From: an uncultured Aquimarina sp.
GTDB lineage: Bacteria > Bacteroidota > Bacteroidia > Flavobacteriales > Flavobacteriaceae
Direction of reading: 5' to 3'
Length of the DNA: 64,000 nucleotides
Assembly: GCF_947492965.1 (NCBI RefSeq)
Contig: NZ_CANLOZ010000002.1
Span: forward strand, 310,001-374,000
The first letter of the stretch is position 1, and each line of letters starts with the position of its first letter. Shown in pieces: positions 55,695-64,000 of the stretch. The translations under genes were made by a program, and so were the position numbers. A model generated the notes under the pieces. That model was not told the DNA's origin. It did not search any database and saw only the letters and a list, made by a program, of their open reading frames with translations.

Positions 55695-56597
55695 ATGCAA
55701 TTGTCTGATTCCTTTTATAAATCTAGAAAGCTAGTGGATCTGGTAGAAAATCAAACCTCTTATATTTTAGAAGACTCTGCTATGCATATCTTCGAAACAC
55801 ATTCCCGAGCAGAAATGGTACAGCTTCAGTTTACTACTCCTGTTTTGGCAAGTATGTTTAGAGGAAAGAAGGTGATGCATTTACGAGATAAACCTTCTTT
55901 TGAGTTCTTGCCTGGTGAATCCTTAATACTACCTGCAAACGAATTGATGAGTATTGACTTTCCAGAAGCTCAGGAAGATAATCCAACCCGGTGCTTAGCT
56001 ATGGAAATAGGAGAGGAACGATTAAAGAGTGTTATTCGTTTAATGAATGAATGCATGACCAGACCGGATGGAAATGAATGGAACATATTAGATTATAATT
56101 TTCACTTCACAAATGATCAAAGTATTTATCAGATATTACAACGTTTAGTGTATTTGTATACCGAAAATCATCCTGCAAAAGATTCTTTCGTTTCCAATAT
56201 GATTCAAGAACTGATTATTAGAATATTGCAGGTAGACACGCGTAAGACCTTTCAAACAAAAACGAAAGAATTAGCAAGTGATTATAGATTGGCTTATGTT
56301 ATTCAGTATATTAGAGATAACATCTGTAATCCTCTAACTATAAAAGAGCTAAGTAAGGAAGCTTGTATGAGTGAAAGTCACTTCTATAAAGTGTTTAAAC
56401 AAGAAATGGGTATCTCACCAACAGATTTTATTAACGAAGAACGCATTCAAAAAGCCACACAGTTACTGGCAAATCCTATGTATAATCTAAAAGAAGTGTT
56501 TTTAGCATGTGGATTTACCAACCGTTCTTATTTTAATCGGATGTTTAAAAGAATAAAAGGAATCAATCCCAGTAAATATAGAAATAGATTTGCATAA
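55695..56597 (+). CDS. AraC-family transcription regulator
   Basis: A 300-residue regulator with an N-terminal ligand domain (about 25-170) of the AraC-N type (PF06719-like) and a C-terminal double helix-turn-helix (about 205-298; L-T-I-K-E-L-S-K-E-A-C-M-S-E-S-H-F-Y-K-V-F and F-L-A-C-G-F-T-N-R-S-Y-F). It is divergent from the aldehyde dehydrogenase/DUF779 pair with 187 nt between, which marks it as their probable regulator. Confidence 0.92.
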   Translation: MQLSDSFYKSRKLVDLVENQTSYILEDSAMHIFETHSRAEMVQLQFTTPVLASMFRGKKVMHLRDKPSFEFLPGESLILPANELMSIDFPEAQEDNPTRCLAMEIGEERLKSVIRLMNECMTRPDGNEWNILDYNFHFTNDQSIYQILQRLVYLYTENHPAKDSFVSNMIQELIIRILQVDTRKTFQTKTKELASDYRLAYVIQYIRDNICNPLTIKELSKEACMSESHFYKVFKQEMGISPTDFINEERIQKATQLLANPMYNLKEVFLACGFTNRSYFNRMFKRIKGINPSKYRNRFA

Positions 56598-56777
56598 GTT
56601 TATGGGCATTTATTTTGTTTTAATGTCTACAAGGCATTATGTTCTATTGGCATGTCTTTATTAGATATAATGTGTTTTAAAAAAATCATAAAATTCTCTT
56701 ACTGAGCTTTTAATCATCGCTTATTTAGTATTTTTCACATCATCATCTATTTACTCTTTAGAATAACACTAAAATTT

Positions 56778-58481
56778 ATGTTTGTGAAAAACGCTCTTTA
56801 CACGCTTCTCTTACTTTTTTTTATAACTCAAATTTCCACTGCTCAAGACCGAATTACTGGCGAACCTTTTGCTACACGGTCCGAAGTATTAGGCCAAAAT
56901 GGAATGGTTGCTACCAGTCATCCATTAGCAACTCAAATTGGTTTAGATATCCTTAAAAAAGGAGGTAATGCTATTGATGCAGCTATTGCTGCGAATGCTG
57001 CTTTAGGATTAATGGAACCTACTGGATGTGGTATTGGCGGTGATTTATTTGCAATTGTTTGGGACGGAAAAACTAAAAAACTATATGGATTAAATGCTAG
57101 TGGAAGATCGCCAAAAGGACTCACTTTAGAATATTTTGAGAAACAAAAGATGAGTAAAATTCCATCCCATGGAGCTTTGCCAGTAAGTGTTCCTGGTGCG
57201 GTAGATGGATGGTTCGAATTACATAATAAATTTGGATCTAAACCAATGTCAGAAATTTTGGCACCTGCAATTAGTTATGCAGAAAGTGGATTTCCCTTAA
57301 CAGAATTGATAGCTTGGTATCTGCAGAGAAGTATTCCATTCTTTGAATCCAAAGGTTTTCCAAATATAAAAGACACGTATATCAATCAAAACGGAGGAAG
57401 CCTACCTAACGAAGGCGAAATTTATAAAAATCCATATTTAGCAAATACCTATAGAAAAATTGCTGAAGGTGGTAGAGATGCTTTTTATAAAGGAGACATT
57501 GCAAAAACTATTGGTAAGTTCATTAAAGAACAAGGTGGATTTTTATCCGCAAAAGATCTAGCAGATCACAAATCGCAATGGGTAGATCCAGTATCTGTAA
57601 ATTATAGAGGTTATGATGTTTGGGAACTACCACCAAATGGACAAGGTATTGCTGCTCTTCAAATGTTACAGATTTTAAATGGATTTGATTTTTCAAACAT
57701 AGAATTCGGAAGTACGGAACATCTTCATTTATTTACAGAAGCAAAGAAGCTTGCTTTTGAAGATCGTGCGAAACATTATGCTGATATGGATTTTTATGAT
57801 GTACCTGTTTCGCAACTTTTATCAGAAGAGTATGCCAACAAAAGAAGAGAGGAGATTGGCAAACGTGCAGGAAAATATAACGCCGGTGAAATTTCGGCAG
57901 GAGAAACAATTTACATGACGGTTGCAGATAAAGATGGGACTATGATTTCTTTAATCCAAAGTAACTACAGAGGGATGGGATCTGGAATGGCTCCTCCGAA
58001 ATTAGGTTTCATGTTACAAGATAGAGGTGAGTTATTTAGTTTGAAACGTGGTCAGGCAAATACGTATGAGCCTGGAAAACGACCTTTTCATACTATTATT
58101 CCCGCTTTTATAACAAAAGATGGAAAACCATTTGTGAGTTTTGGTGTAATGGGAGGAGATTTTCAACCTATGGGGCATACACAAATCGTAATGAATCTTA
58201 TAGATTTTGGAATGAACTTGCAGGAAGCAGGTGATGCTCCTAGATGGGATCATACTGGTGGAGCAAGCCCAATGGGGCAAACTACAGAAAATACAGGAAC
58301 TATCCGAACAGAATCAGGAATACCATACACTACTATTAGAGGTCTAATGGATAAAGGACATAGAATAGGAACAGCAAGAGGTGTTTATGGAGGATATCAG
58401 GCAATTTTATGGGACGACAAAAATAAAGTGTATCATGGTGCTTCGGAAAGTCGGAAAGATGGTCAAGCAGCAGGATATTAA
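56778..58481 (+). CDS. Gamma-glutamyltransferase family protein
   Basis: An exported Ntn hydrolase of 567 residues with signal peptide (cleavage near S-T-A-Q). The large-subunit motif G-G-N-A-I-D-A-A-I-A and the G-C-G-I-G-G-D segment are present. The self-cleavage site is Thr 377 in A-G-E-T-I-Y-M-T-V-A-D-K-D-G, which becomes the nucleophile. The lid and glutamate-binding residues of classical enzymes are changed (E-T-I in place of H-T-T-H), so the donor may not be glutathione. It stands alone, ahead of the BNR protein. Confidence 0.9.
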   Translation: MFVKNALYTLLLLFFITQISTAQDRITGEPFATRSEVLGQNGMVATSHPLATQIGLDILKKGGNAIDAAIAANAALGLMEPTGCGIGGDLFAIVWDGKTKKLYGLNASGRSPKGLTLEYFEKQKMSKIPSHGALPVSVPGAVDGWFELHNKFGSKPMSEILAPAISYAESGFPLTELIAWYLQRSIPFFESKGFPNIKDTYINQNGGSLPNEGEIYKNPYLANTYRKIAEGGRDAFYKGDIAKTIGKFIKEQGGFLSAKDLADHKSQWVDPVSVNYRGYDVWELPPNGQGIAALQMLQILNGFDFSNIEFGSTEHLHLFTEAKKLAFEDRAKHYADMDFYDVPVSQLLSEEYANKRREEIGKRAGKYNAGEISAGETIYMTVADKDGTMISLIQSNYRGMGSGMAPPKLGFMLQDRGELFSLKRGQANTYEPGKRPFHTIIPAFITKDGKPFVSFGVMGGDFQPMGHTQIVMNLIDFGMNLQEAGDAPRWDHTGGASPMGQTTENTGTIRTESGIPYTTIRGLMDKGHRIGTARGVYGGYQAILWDDKNKVYHGASESRKDGQAAGY

Positions 58482-58629
58482 CCATTTTTATTGATAAATA
58501 TCTATCACAAACATTCCTTGTTTACACATAAGTCAGATCACACTAATCAAAAAGTATAAACAAGATATGTTTTAATAATAATATCATCATTTACGTATAG
58601 AAATCAACTTAATATACTAACTCTAAAAA

Positions 58630-61600
58630 ATGAATTCAATCTTTAAAATGGGCTTTATGCTCGGAGCAATGTTATTGTTATCTACATTACAAGCTCAGCA
58701 ATTAAATGACAAAACTTTTAACGGATTACAGTTTAGAAATATTGGACCAGCATTTACTTCTGGAAGAATCGCTGATATTGCAATTCATCCAAAAAATGAA
58801 AATATATGGTATATTGCTGTTGGATCTGGTGGTGTCTGGAAAACTACTAATTCTGGTACTACTTGGAAACCAATTTTTGACAAACAAAAATCTTTTTCTA
58901 TTGGAGCTATTACAATAGATCCTAATAACCCACACACCATTTGGGTAGGTACTGGAGAAAATGTAGGAGGACGCCATGTAGCTTTTGGTGATGGTATTTA
59001 TGTAAGTCATGATGATGGAGCTACTTGGAAAAATATGGGTTTAAAAAAATCAGAACATCTTTCTAAGATTGTAATTCATCCAGAAAACTCGAATATTATA
59101 TGGGCTGTTTCTCAAGGACCATTATGGACTGCTGGAGGTGAGCGTGGAGTATATAAGTCTACTGATGGTGGAGTTTCCTGGAAAAGAACATTAGGAGATA
59201 GCGAGTGGGTTGGAGCAACAGATTTAGTAATTGATCCAAGAAATCCAGATGTTTTATATGCTGCTACCTGGCAACGTCATCGAACAGTTGCTGGTTATTT
59301 AGGAGGTGGTCCTGGTTCTGGACTTCATAAAAGTACAGATGGAGGCGAAACCTGGACAAAGCTAACCAGTGGAATTCCTAGTTCTAATCTTGGTAAAATA
59401 GGTTTGGCAATTTCTCCATTTAACCCTGATGTAATTTATGCGGCAATAGAGTTGGATCGAAGAACAGGTGGTTTATTCATGTCTACAAATAGAGGTGCTT
59501 CTTGGACAAAGCAGTCTGATGCTATTTCAGGTGGTACAGGACCTCATTATTATCAAGAATTATATGCGTCACCACATCATGAAGGGAAGTTATTTCTTAT
59601 GAGTAATTATGTTCAGATTTCTGATGATCATGGAAAAACATTTTATAACATGAACGAGAAAAACAAACATGTAGATAGTCATGCAATGGCATTTAAATCA
59701 TCAGATCCTAACTACGTGTTATTTGGTACAGATGGAGGTTTATATGAAAGTTTTGATCTTACTAAAAGTTGGAAATTTATTAGAAATCTACCGATAACGC
59801 AATATTTTAAATTAGCGGTTGATGATTCAAAACCATTTTATAAAATTTATGGTGGTACTCAAGACAATGGCTCACATGGAGGACCTTCTCAAACCATGAG
59901 TTCTGATGGAATTGCTAATTCTGATTGGTGGAAAACACTAGGAGCGGACGGACACCAATCTGCTATAGAACCGGGTAATCCTAATATTACTTATGGAGAA
60001 TTTCAACAAGGAGCACTTTGGCGAATCGATCAAACCACCAAAGAAACTGTATTTATTCAACCGCAACCTGCTGAAGGAGATCCTTATGAACGTTTTAATT
60101 GGGATGCTCCAATTTTAGTAAGTCCTCATAATCCCAAGCGTTTGTATTTTGCATCTCAGCGTGTATGGCGCTCAGAGAATAGAGGAGATGATTGGACACC
60201 TATTTCTAAAGATTTAACTCTAAACCAAGAACGAATTACAATACCTTATTACGGAAAACAACAGAGTTGGGATAACGCGTGGGATGTTTTTGCAATGTCA
60301 AATTACAATACAATTACTTCCTTGGCAGAATCACCGAAACAAGAAGGCTTAATCTATGCTGGAACAGATGATGGTATGATACAAATTACTGAAAATGGAG
60401 GAGAGACTTGGAGAAAATTTAATTTGAATACAGTAAAAGGATTAGGTAATATTCCTTTTGTAAATGATGTTCGAGCGGATTTATTTGATGCTAATGTAGT
60501 GTATGCTGCCGTGGACAATCATAAATATGGCGATTATAAACCATACATACTTAAAAGTACTGACAAAGGTAAAACATGGAATTTAATCAACGGAGATTTA
60601 CCAAATCGTTTGCTAATCTGGAGATTAGTTCAAGATCATCTTGATAAAAACTTGTTATTCGCTGCTACTGAGTATGGTATTTACTTCACCTATAATGGCG
60701 GAACAAATTGGATACAATTAAAAGGTGGAGTTCCAACAATATCATTTAGAGATCTTACTATTCAAAGAAGAGAAAATGATCTTGTAGGAGCCTCTTTTGG
60801 TAGAGGATTCTTTATACTTGACGATATAACACCGTTGCGTAATTTCAATCCTTCTGTTGTCGCTGCTGAAGCTACTTTATTCCCTATAAAAGAAGCATTA
60901 TGGTATAAGCCTTCAAGTAGAGTAGGAAGTCAAGGAGATTCTGAATATATAGCTCCTAATCCTGCGTTTGGAGCACGTTTTACATATTATCTAAAAGATA
61001 AATTCAAGTCTTTAAAAGATGTTCGAAAAGAAAGAGAGAAGAAGAATACGGATTTTCCTGGTTGGGATACTTTAGAAAAAGAAAAGAATCAGGACGGACC
61101 TGCTGTTATGTTACTTATTAAGGATGCTGAAGGAAATTTAATCAATACCGTAAAAGGAACTAATAAAAAAGGATTTAATCGTGTTAACTGGAAGTTAGAT
61201 TACCCTAATAAGCGTGGAGAAAGGCTTCAGGAAAGAGGTAATAATAGAGGTTTTGGTAACAGAATTGGTGTTTTTGCCACGCCGGGAACATATACAGCAA
61301 CCTTGATAAAACGTGTAGATGGAGTAACCACAGTATTACAAGGCCCTAAAGAATTTGAGGTGATACCAATGCATAAAGGAGCATTGCCACGTAAGTCATT
61401 TGAAGAAATGAATCAATTTAGAGAGCAAGTTTTTGCTTTTCAACAAGATCTAACAGCAACCAATCTAGAAATGACAACACAACTTCGGAAAATAAAGGCT
61501 ATGAAACGAGCAGCTAATAAAACAAATACTTCCAACGATGCTTTGTTAGAACAAATCAATAAGGTTAGATTAAGCTTATTAGCTATTCAAAAAGAGTTAA

Positions 61601-61863
61601 ATGGTAATCCTGTAAAGAATGAAATAGGAGAACGCTCTAATCCAACACCAAACGATGCAAATCGTATTGCTTTTTCTGCTTTATCTAGTACTTATGGCCC
61701 TACAGGTAATCAAAAAGCTGCTTTTAATCGTGCGAATAAACAATTACAACAGATCAAATTAAAATTAAAATCAGTATTAAATAGTAGTATTCCAGATATA
61801 GAAAAAAGTTTAAAACAAGCTGGTGCTCCTTGGATCGAAGGTCAAGGATTAATTGATAATTAG
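58630..61863 (+). CDS. Sortilin/VPS10-like BNR-repeat exported protein
   Basis: A 1077-residue protein with signal peptide (cleavage near L-Q-A-Q), two beta-propeller-like halves built from BNR/Asp-box repeats and a C-terminal helical region. Repeats seen include T-N-S-G-T-T-W, D-D-G-A-T-W, T-D-G-G-V-S-W, T-D-G-G-E-T-W, T-N-R-G-A-S-W, E-N-G-G-E-T-W, T-D-K-G-K-T-W and Y-N-G-G-T-N-W. The family, called VPS10 or sialidase-like glycosyl hydrolase in databases, is common in Bacteroidota; function is not established. There is no T9SS sorting domain, so it may stay in the periplasm or outer membrane. Confidence 0.9.
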   Translation: MNSIFKMGFMLGAMLLLSTLQAQQLNDKTFNGLQFRNIGPAFTSGRIADIAIHPKNENIWYIAVGSGGVWKTTNSGTTWKPIFDKQKSFSIGAITIDPNNPHTIWVGTGENVGGRHVAFGDGIYVSHDDGATWKNMGLKKSEHLSKIVIHPENSNIIWAVSQGPLWTAGGERGVYKSTDGGVSWKRTLGDSEWVGATDLVIDPRNPDVLYAATWQRHRTVAGYLGGGPGSGLHKSTDGGETWTKLTSGIPSSNLGKIGLAISPFNPDVIYAAIELDRRTGGLFMSTNRGASWTKQSDAISGGTGPHYYQELYASPHHEGKLFLMSNYVQISDDHGKTFYNMNEKNKHVDSHAMAFKSSDPNYVLFGTDGGLYESFDLTKSWKFIRNLPITQYFKLAVDDSKPFYKIYGGTQDNGSHGGPSQTMSSDGIANSDWWKTLGADGHQSAIEPGNPNITYGEFQQGALWRIDQTTKETVFIQPQPAEGDPYERFNWDAPILVSPHNPKRLYFASQRVWRSENRGDDWTPISKDLTLNQERITIPYYGKQQSWDNAWDVFAMSNYNTITSLAESPKQEGLIYAGTDDGMIQITENGGETWRKFNLNTVKGLGNIPFVNDVRADLFDANVVYAAVDNHKYGDYKPYILKSTDKGKTWNLINGDLPNRLLIWRLVQDHLDKNLLFAATEYGIYFTYNGGTNWIQLKGGVPTISFRDLTIQRRENDLVGASFGRGFFILDDITPLRNFNPSVVAAEATLFPIKEALWYKPSSRVGSQGDSEYIAPNPAFGARFTYYLKDKFKSLKDVRKEREKKNTDFPGWDTLEKEKNQDGPAVMLLIKDAEGNLINTVKGTNKKGFNRVNWKLDYPNKRGERLQERGNNRGFGNRIGVFATPGTYTATLIKRVDGVTTVLQGPKEFEVIPMHKGALPRKSFEEMNQFREQVFAFQQDLTATNLEMTTQLRKIKAMKRAANKTNTSNDALLEQINKVRLSLLAIQKELNGNPVKNEIGERSNPTPNDANRIAFSALSSTYGPTGNQKAAFNRANKQLQQIKLKLKSVLNSSIPDIEKSLKQAGAPWIEGQGLIDN

Positions 61864-62198
61864 TATGACCAAAAAGTATTGAAAGTATAGGGAAAACTTA
61901 GTCTCGTAGCTACTAAAGAAAATCCTAAATAAAAAGCAACTCTCGTTTAATTGTAGAGTTGCTTTTTGTTTAAAGTAGATTTTGGTAAAGGAGATATTTT
62001 GAGGTAATTATAGACTTTGTAGTATTCGATTTTGTAATACCATTAACAATTTGTTAACAGGAAATGCTATTGTTTTTTTAATTCAACTTTAAAACTTTAT
62101 TAACTATAAAAATATTGTTAAAATTGAGGTTTAATCTTGGTTACCCAATTTTAAATTATCACCAAATCAATTACTTAAGAACTAACATATACTACAAA
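61864..62198. other. Intergenic region with terminator and leader
   Basis: A gene-free stretch of about 335 nt. It holds the hairpin at 61931, a short inverted repeat (TTAACA at 62043-62048 with TGTTAA at 62052-62057) and the leader of the LPMO gene. I see no small coding gene. Confidence 0.5.
61931..61972 (+). terminator. Terminator after the BNR-repeat gene
   Basis: A 13-bp perfect stem (61931-61943 with 61955-61967) that ends in a T-run. Confidence 0.85.
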
Positions 62199-63827
62199 AT
62201 GAATAATCTTAACAACTCCAATCGTTATTTACGAAAGTTCGAAAAGAACCTACAAAAATTCTTAAAACCAATACCTTGGCAAAGTATGTTACTTATTGCA
62301 ACTTTTTTTGTCCCTTTCCAATCTGTACTCACTCATGGTACCGTAACGTATCCTCCAAGTAGAGTTTATACTTGTTTTCAAGAAAACCCCGAAAGTCCCG
62401 ATTCCCCAGCTTGTCAGGATGCTGTTATTGGATGGGGAACGCAAGCATTATATGACTGGAATGAAGTAGCAAGGATGGATGCAGGCGGTATGCACATGGA
62501 TATTATTATGGATGGTAATTTAGCCAGTGCAGGACGTCCAGATAAATATGGAGGCTTAGATCAAGTACGTGATGATTGGGTAGCAACTCCTGTTACTCCA
62601 GGGCCATTAACCGTTACCTGGACCAATACTGCTCCGCATGAAACATTATATTATAGAGTTTATATTACTAAAAGTGATTGGAATCCTAATATGCCATTAA
62701 CTTGGGATAGTTTAGAGCTTTTAGTAGAAACTGGACCAAGACCAGCATCAGAAACAGATAACATCGATGTTGTTTTACCTGCACGAACGGGGAAACACGT
62801 TTTATATAGTATCTGGCAGCGATCTCTTACACCAGAAGCATTCTATTCTACTAGTGACATCGATTTTGGTGCTACTAATGAACCAACTCCTCCAGTGGCT
62901 ATTTTTACAAGTGATAATGGTCGTTGTGGTGGATCTGAAGTTAATTTTAGCGCAGCTGATTCTTATGATCCTAATGGTGATGCATTAACCTACACATGGG
63001 ATTTTGGAGATGGGACAACTGCACAAGGTGTTGAGGTATCACATACTTACAGTGGTTTAACGAGTGCCGATGTTACACTTACCGTAAGTGATGGATCTTT
63101 CAGTAGTGGTAATACTCAGACTATTGATTTAATAGAAGATCCAGATTGTGTAGGTGTTATTTGTCCTTTTGATACTCCAAATGCTGAAGCTTTACCGACT
63201 TTGATCGGTTCTTATAGAGATATTTTCGTTTTAGGTGAAAATGGACCAGATTTAAGTAATCATAAGTTTGATATTAACTGGAATCTTACAAATGATGGAC
63301 TATATCAGTTTTCTATTCAATCCCTTGGTGCAGTTAGTGTTTGGACGGATTTACGAGATAATTTAACACAAACATTTAAACAAGATGCTCCAGAAGCAAC
63401 GTTAAGTGGTACAGGAATTCAAGGCTTTGATGGAGATTATTATGTAACTACAGATGGTGATAATTTTGTGATGGTTTCGAAATCTGGTGACTTTACTATA
63501 TATTTTAGTACTACCGATACTGCACCTTCTTGTGCTTCGGTATTATCAGTGGATGAGTTTGATACTGGTGCAGTACTATTAAATAATTATCCTAATCCAT
63601 TTGCGGGTATTACTAATATTCAATACATATTACAAGAACAATCATCTGTAAGTTTAAAGGTGTATACACTAAGTGGACAGTTAGTAAAATCAATTAATGA
63701 AACTACTAAAACTCCAGGAAAATATGAATTCCAAATTAATTTAGAAGGAATGAGCAACGGTGTATATCTTTACAAATTACAAACAGATAAGGGAGTTCAG
63801 ACAAAACGAATGATTTTACAACAATAG
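62199..63827 (+). CDS. AA10 lytic polysaccharide monooxygenase with PKD and T9SS domains
   Basis: A secreted copper enzyme that oxidatively cleaves chitin or cellulose. The signal region ends just before His 46 in L-T-H-G-T-V-T-Y-P-P-S-R; this His becomes residue 1 of the mature enzyme and forms the histidine brace with the His in T-A-P-H-E-T-L-Y-Y-R. The AA10 domain (about 46-240) includes Y-I-T-K-S-D-W and closes with D-I-D-F. A PKD domain follows (about 245-335; Y-T-W-D-F-G-D-G-T), then an unknown domain and a C-terminal T9SS sorting domain (N-Y-P-N-P-F-A-G and G-V-Y-L-Y-K-L). The ATG at 62199 is chosen over a TTG at 62115. Confidence 0.92.
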   Translation: MNNLNNSNRYLRKFEKNLQKFLKPIPWQSMLLIATFFVPFQSVLTHGTVTYPPSRVYTCFQENPESPDSPACQDAVIGWGTQALYDWNEVARMDAGGMHMDIIMDGNLASAGRPDKYGGLDQVRDDWVATPVTPGPLTVTWTNTAPHETLYYRVYITKSDWNPNMPLTWDSLELLVETGPRPASETDNIDVVLPARTGKHVLYSIWQRSLTPEAFYSTSDIDFGATNEPTPPVAIFTSDNGRCGGSEVNFSAADSYDPNGDALTYTWDFGDGTTAQGVEVSHTYSGLTSADVTLTVSDGSFSSGNTQTIDLIEDPDCVGVICPFDTPNAEALPTLIGSYRDIFVLGENGPDLSNHKFDINWNLTNDGLYQFSIQSLGAVSVWTDLRDNLTQTFKQDAPEATLSGTGIQGFDGDYYVTTDGDNFVMVSKSGDFTIYFSTTDTAPSCASVLSVDEFDTGAVLLNNYPNPFAGITNIQYILQEQSSVSLKVYTLSGQLVKSINETTKTPGKYEFQINLEGMSNGVYLYKLQTDKGVQTKRMILQQ

Positions 63828-63851
63828 ATTCTTATTAGAACAAATAGTGAT

Positions 63852-63883
63852 AAAAAGCTGCATTTATTTATGCAGCTTTTTTT
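63852..63883 (+). terminator. Terminator of the LPMO gene
   Basis: A 12-bp perfect stem (63852-63863 with 63870-63881) with a 6-nt loop and a T-run. Confidence 0.85.
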
Positions 63884-64000
63884 ATTACTCCGAGGTAATT
63901 AAACTATTGCTTTCAACTTGTTGTATCCAAGCCTTTATTTAAGAATATGTTTATCAATAGCTTTGGAATTGTGTTAGTTTTAACTAAGTCTAACGTACTA

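Noticed and set aside
62115-62198. TTG-started extension of the LPMO
   Set aside because: The ATG at 62199 gives a shorter and more normal signal region; the extension does not resemble one.
1-64000. CRISPR arrays, tRNA, rRNA, prophage or insertion sequences
   Set aside because: No regularly spaced repeats, tRNA-like cloverleaf segments, transposase or phage genes were seen on reading the window.

Overview
The window reads as chromosomal DNA of a marine-type member of the Flavobacteriaceae (phylum Bacteroidota). The reasons are the AT-rich composition, secreted proteins ending in type IX secretion (T9SS) C-terminal sorting domains, many LytTR/LytS regulators, YceI and DUF5777 proteins, a TonB receptor of the outer-membrane beta-barrel family, and the near absence of Shine-Dalgarno-like leaders. 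An Aquimarina-like genus is a guess only. I see no rRNA, tRNA, CRISPR array, prophage or insertion sequence.

Region 1 (1-7.8 kb) is a redox/periplasmic region. It begins with the 3' part of a SCO1-type copper chaperone. An inverted duplication follows: an OB-fold protein, a YceI protein and a DUF5777 beta-barrel protein occur once on the minus strand (with a lipoprotein_15-type lipoprotein and a CxxCH cytochrome-like lipoprotein) and once on the plus strand. The two sets flank a membrane-bound Cache-LytTR regulator. Both sets are preceded by the same 40-bp A/G-tract element in mirror orientation.

Region 2 (7.8-15.8 kb) holds an M28 peptidase, a DUF3667 protein, SelO with a small companion gene, and a penicillin-acylase/LamG lipoprotein pair.

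Region 3 (15.9-22.1 kb) is the most novel-looking locus. A serine hydrolase, an ABC ATPase, two tandem 39-residue membrane peptides that are paralogues of each other, and an ABC permease lie in one minus-strand operon, divergent from a LytS/LytTR two-component pair. The peptides share a C-terminal motif (N-V-H-x-G-V-x-Y-A-Y). A peptide signalling, export or immunity role is inference.

Region 4 (22-35 kb): S9A oligopeptidase, PldA-type phospholipase, a large GEVED/T9SS protein, a serine hydrolase in an operon with an ECF sigma factor and a small anti-sigma-like protein, a YqhD-type alcohol dehydrogenase, a GAF histidine kinase and two unknown genes.

Region 5 (35-49 kb): DJ-1/PfpI protein plus AraC regulator with 13-bp direct repeats upstream, an unknown flavoprotein/partner pair, and a 7TMR-DISM kinase followed by MORN-like, DUF2490, MORN and serine hydrolase genes.

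Region 6 (48-64 kb): TonB receptor with an esterase, divergent from a second LytS/LytTR pair; DUF779 and aldehyde dehydrogenase divergent from an AraC regulator; gamma-glutamyltransferase; a sortilin/BNR-repeat protein; and an AA10 lytic polysaccharide monooxygenase with PKD and T9SS domains, which points to chitin or related polysaccharide use. Most transcription units end in clear hairpins.
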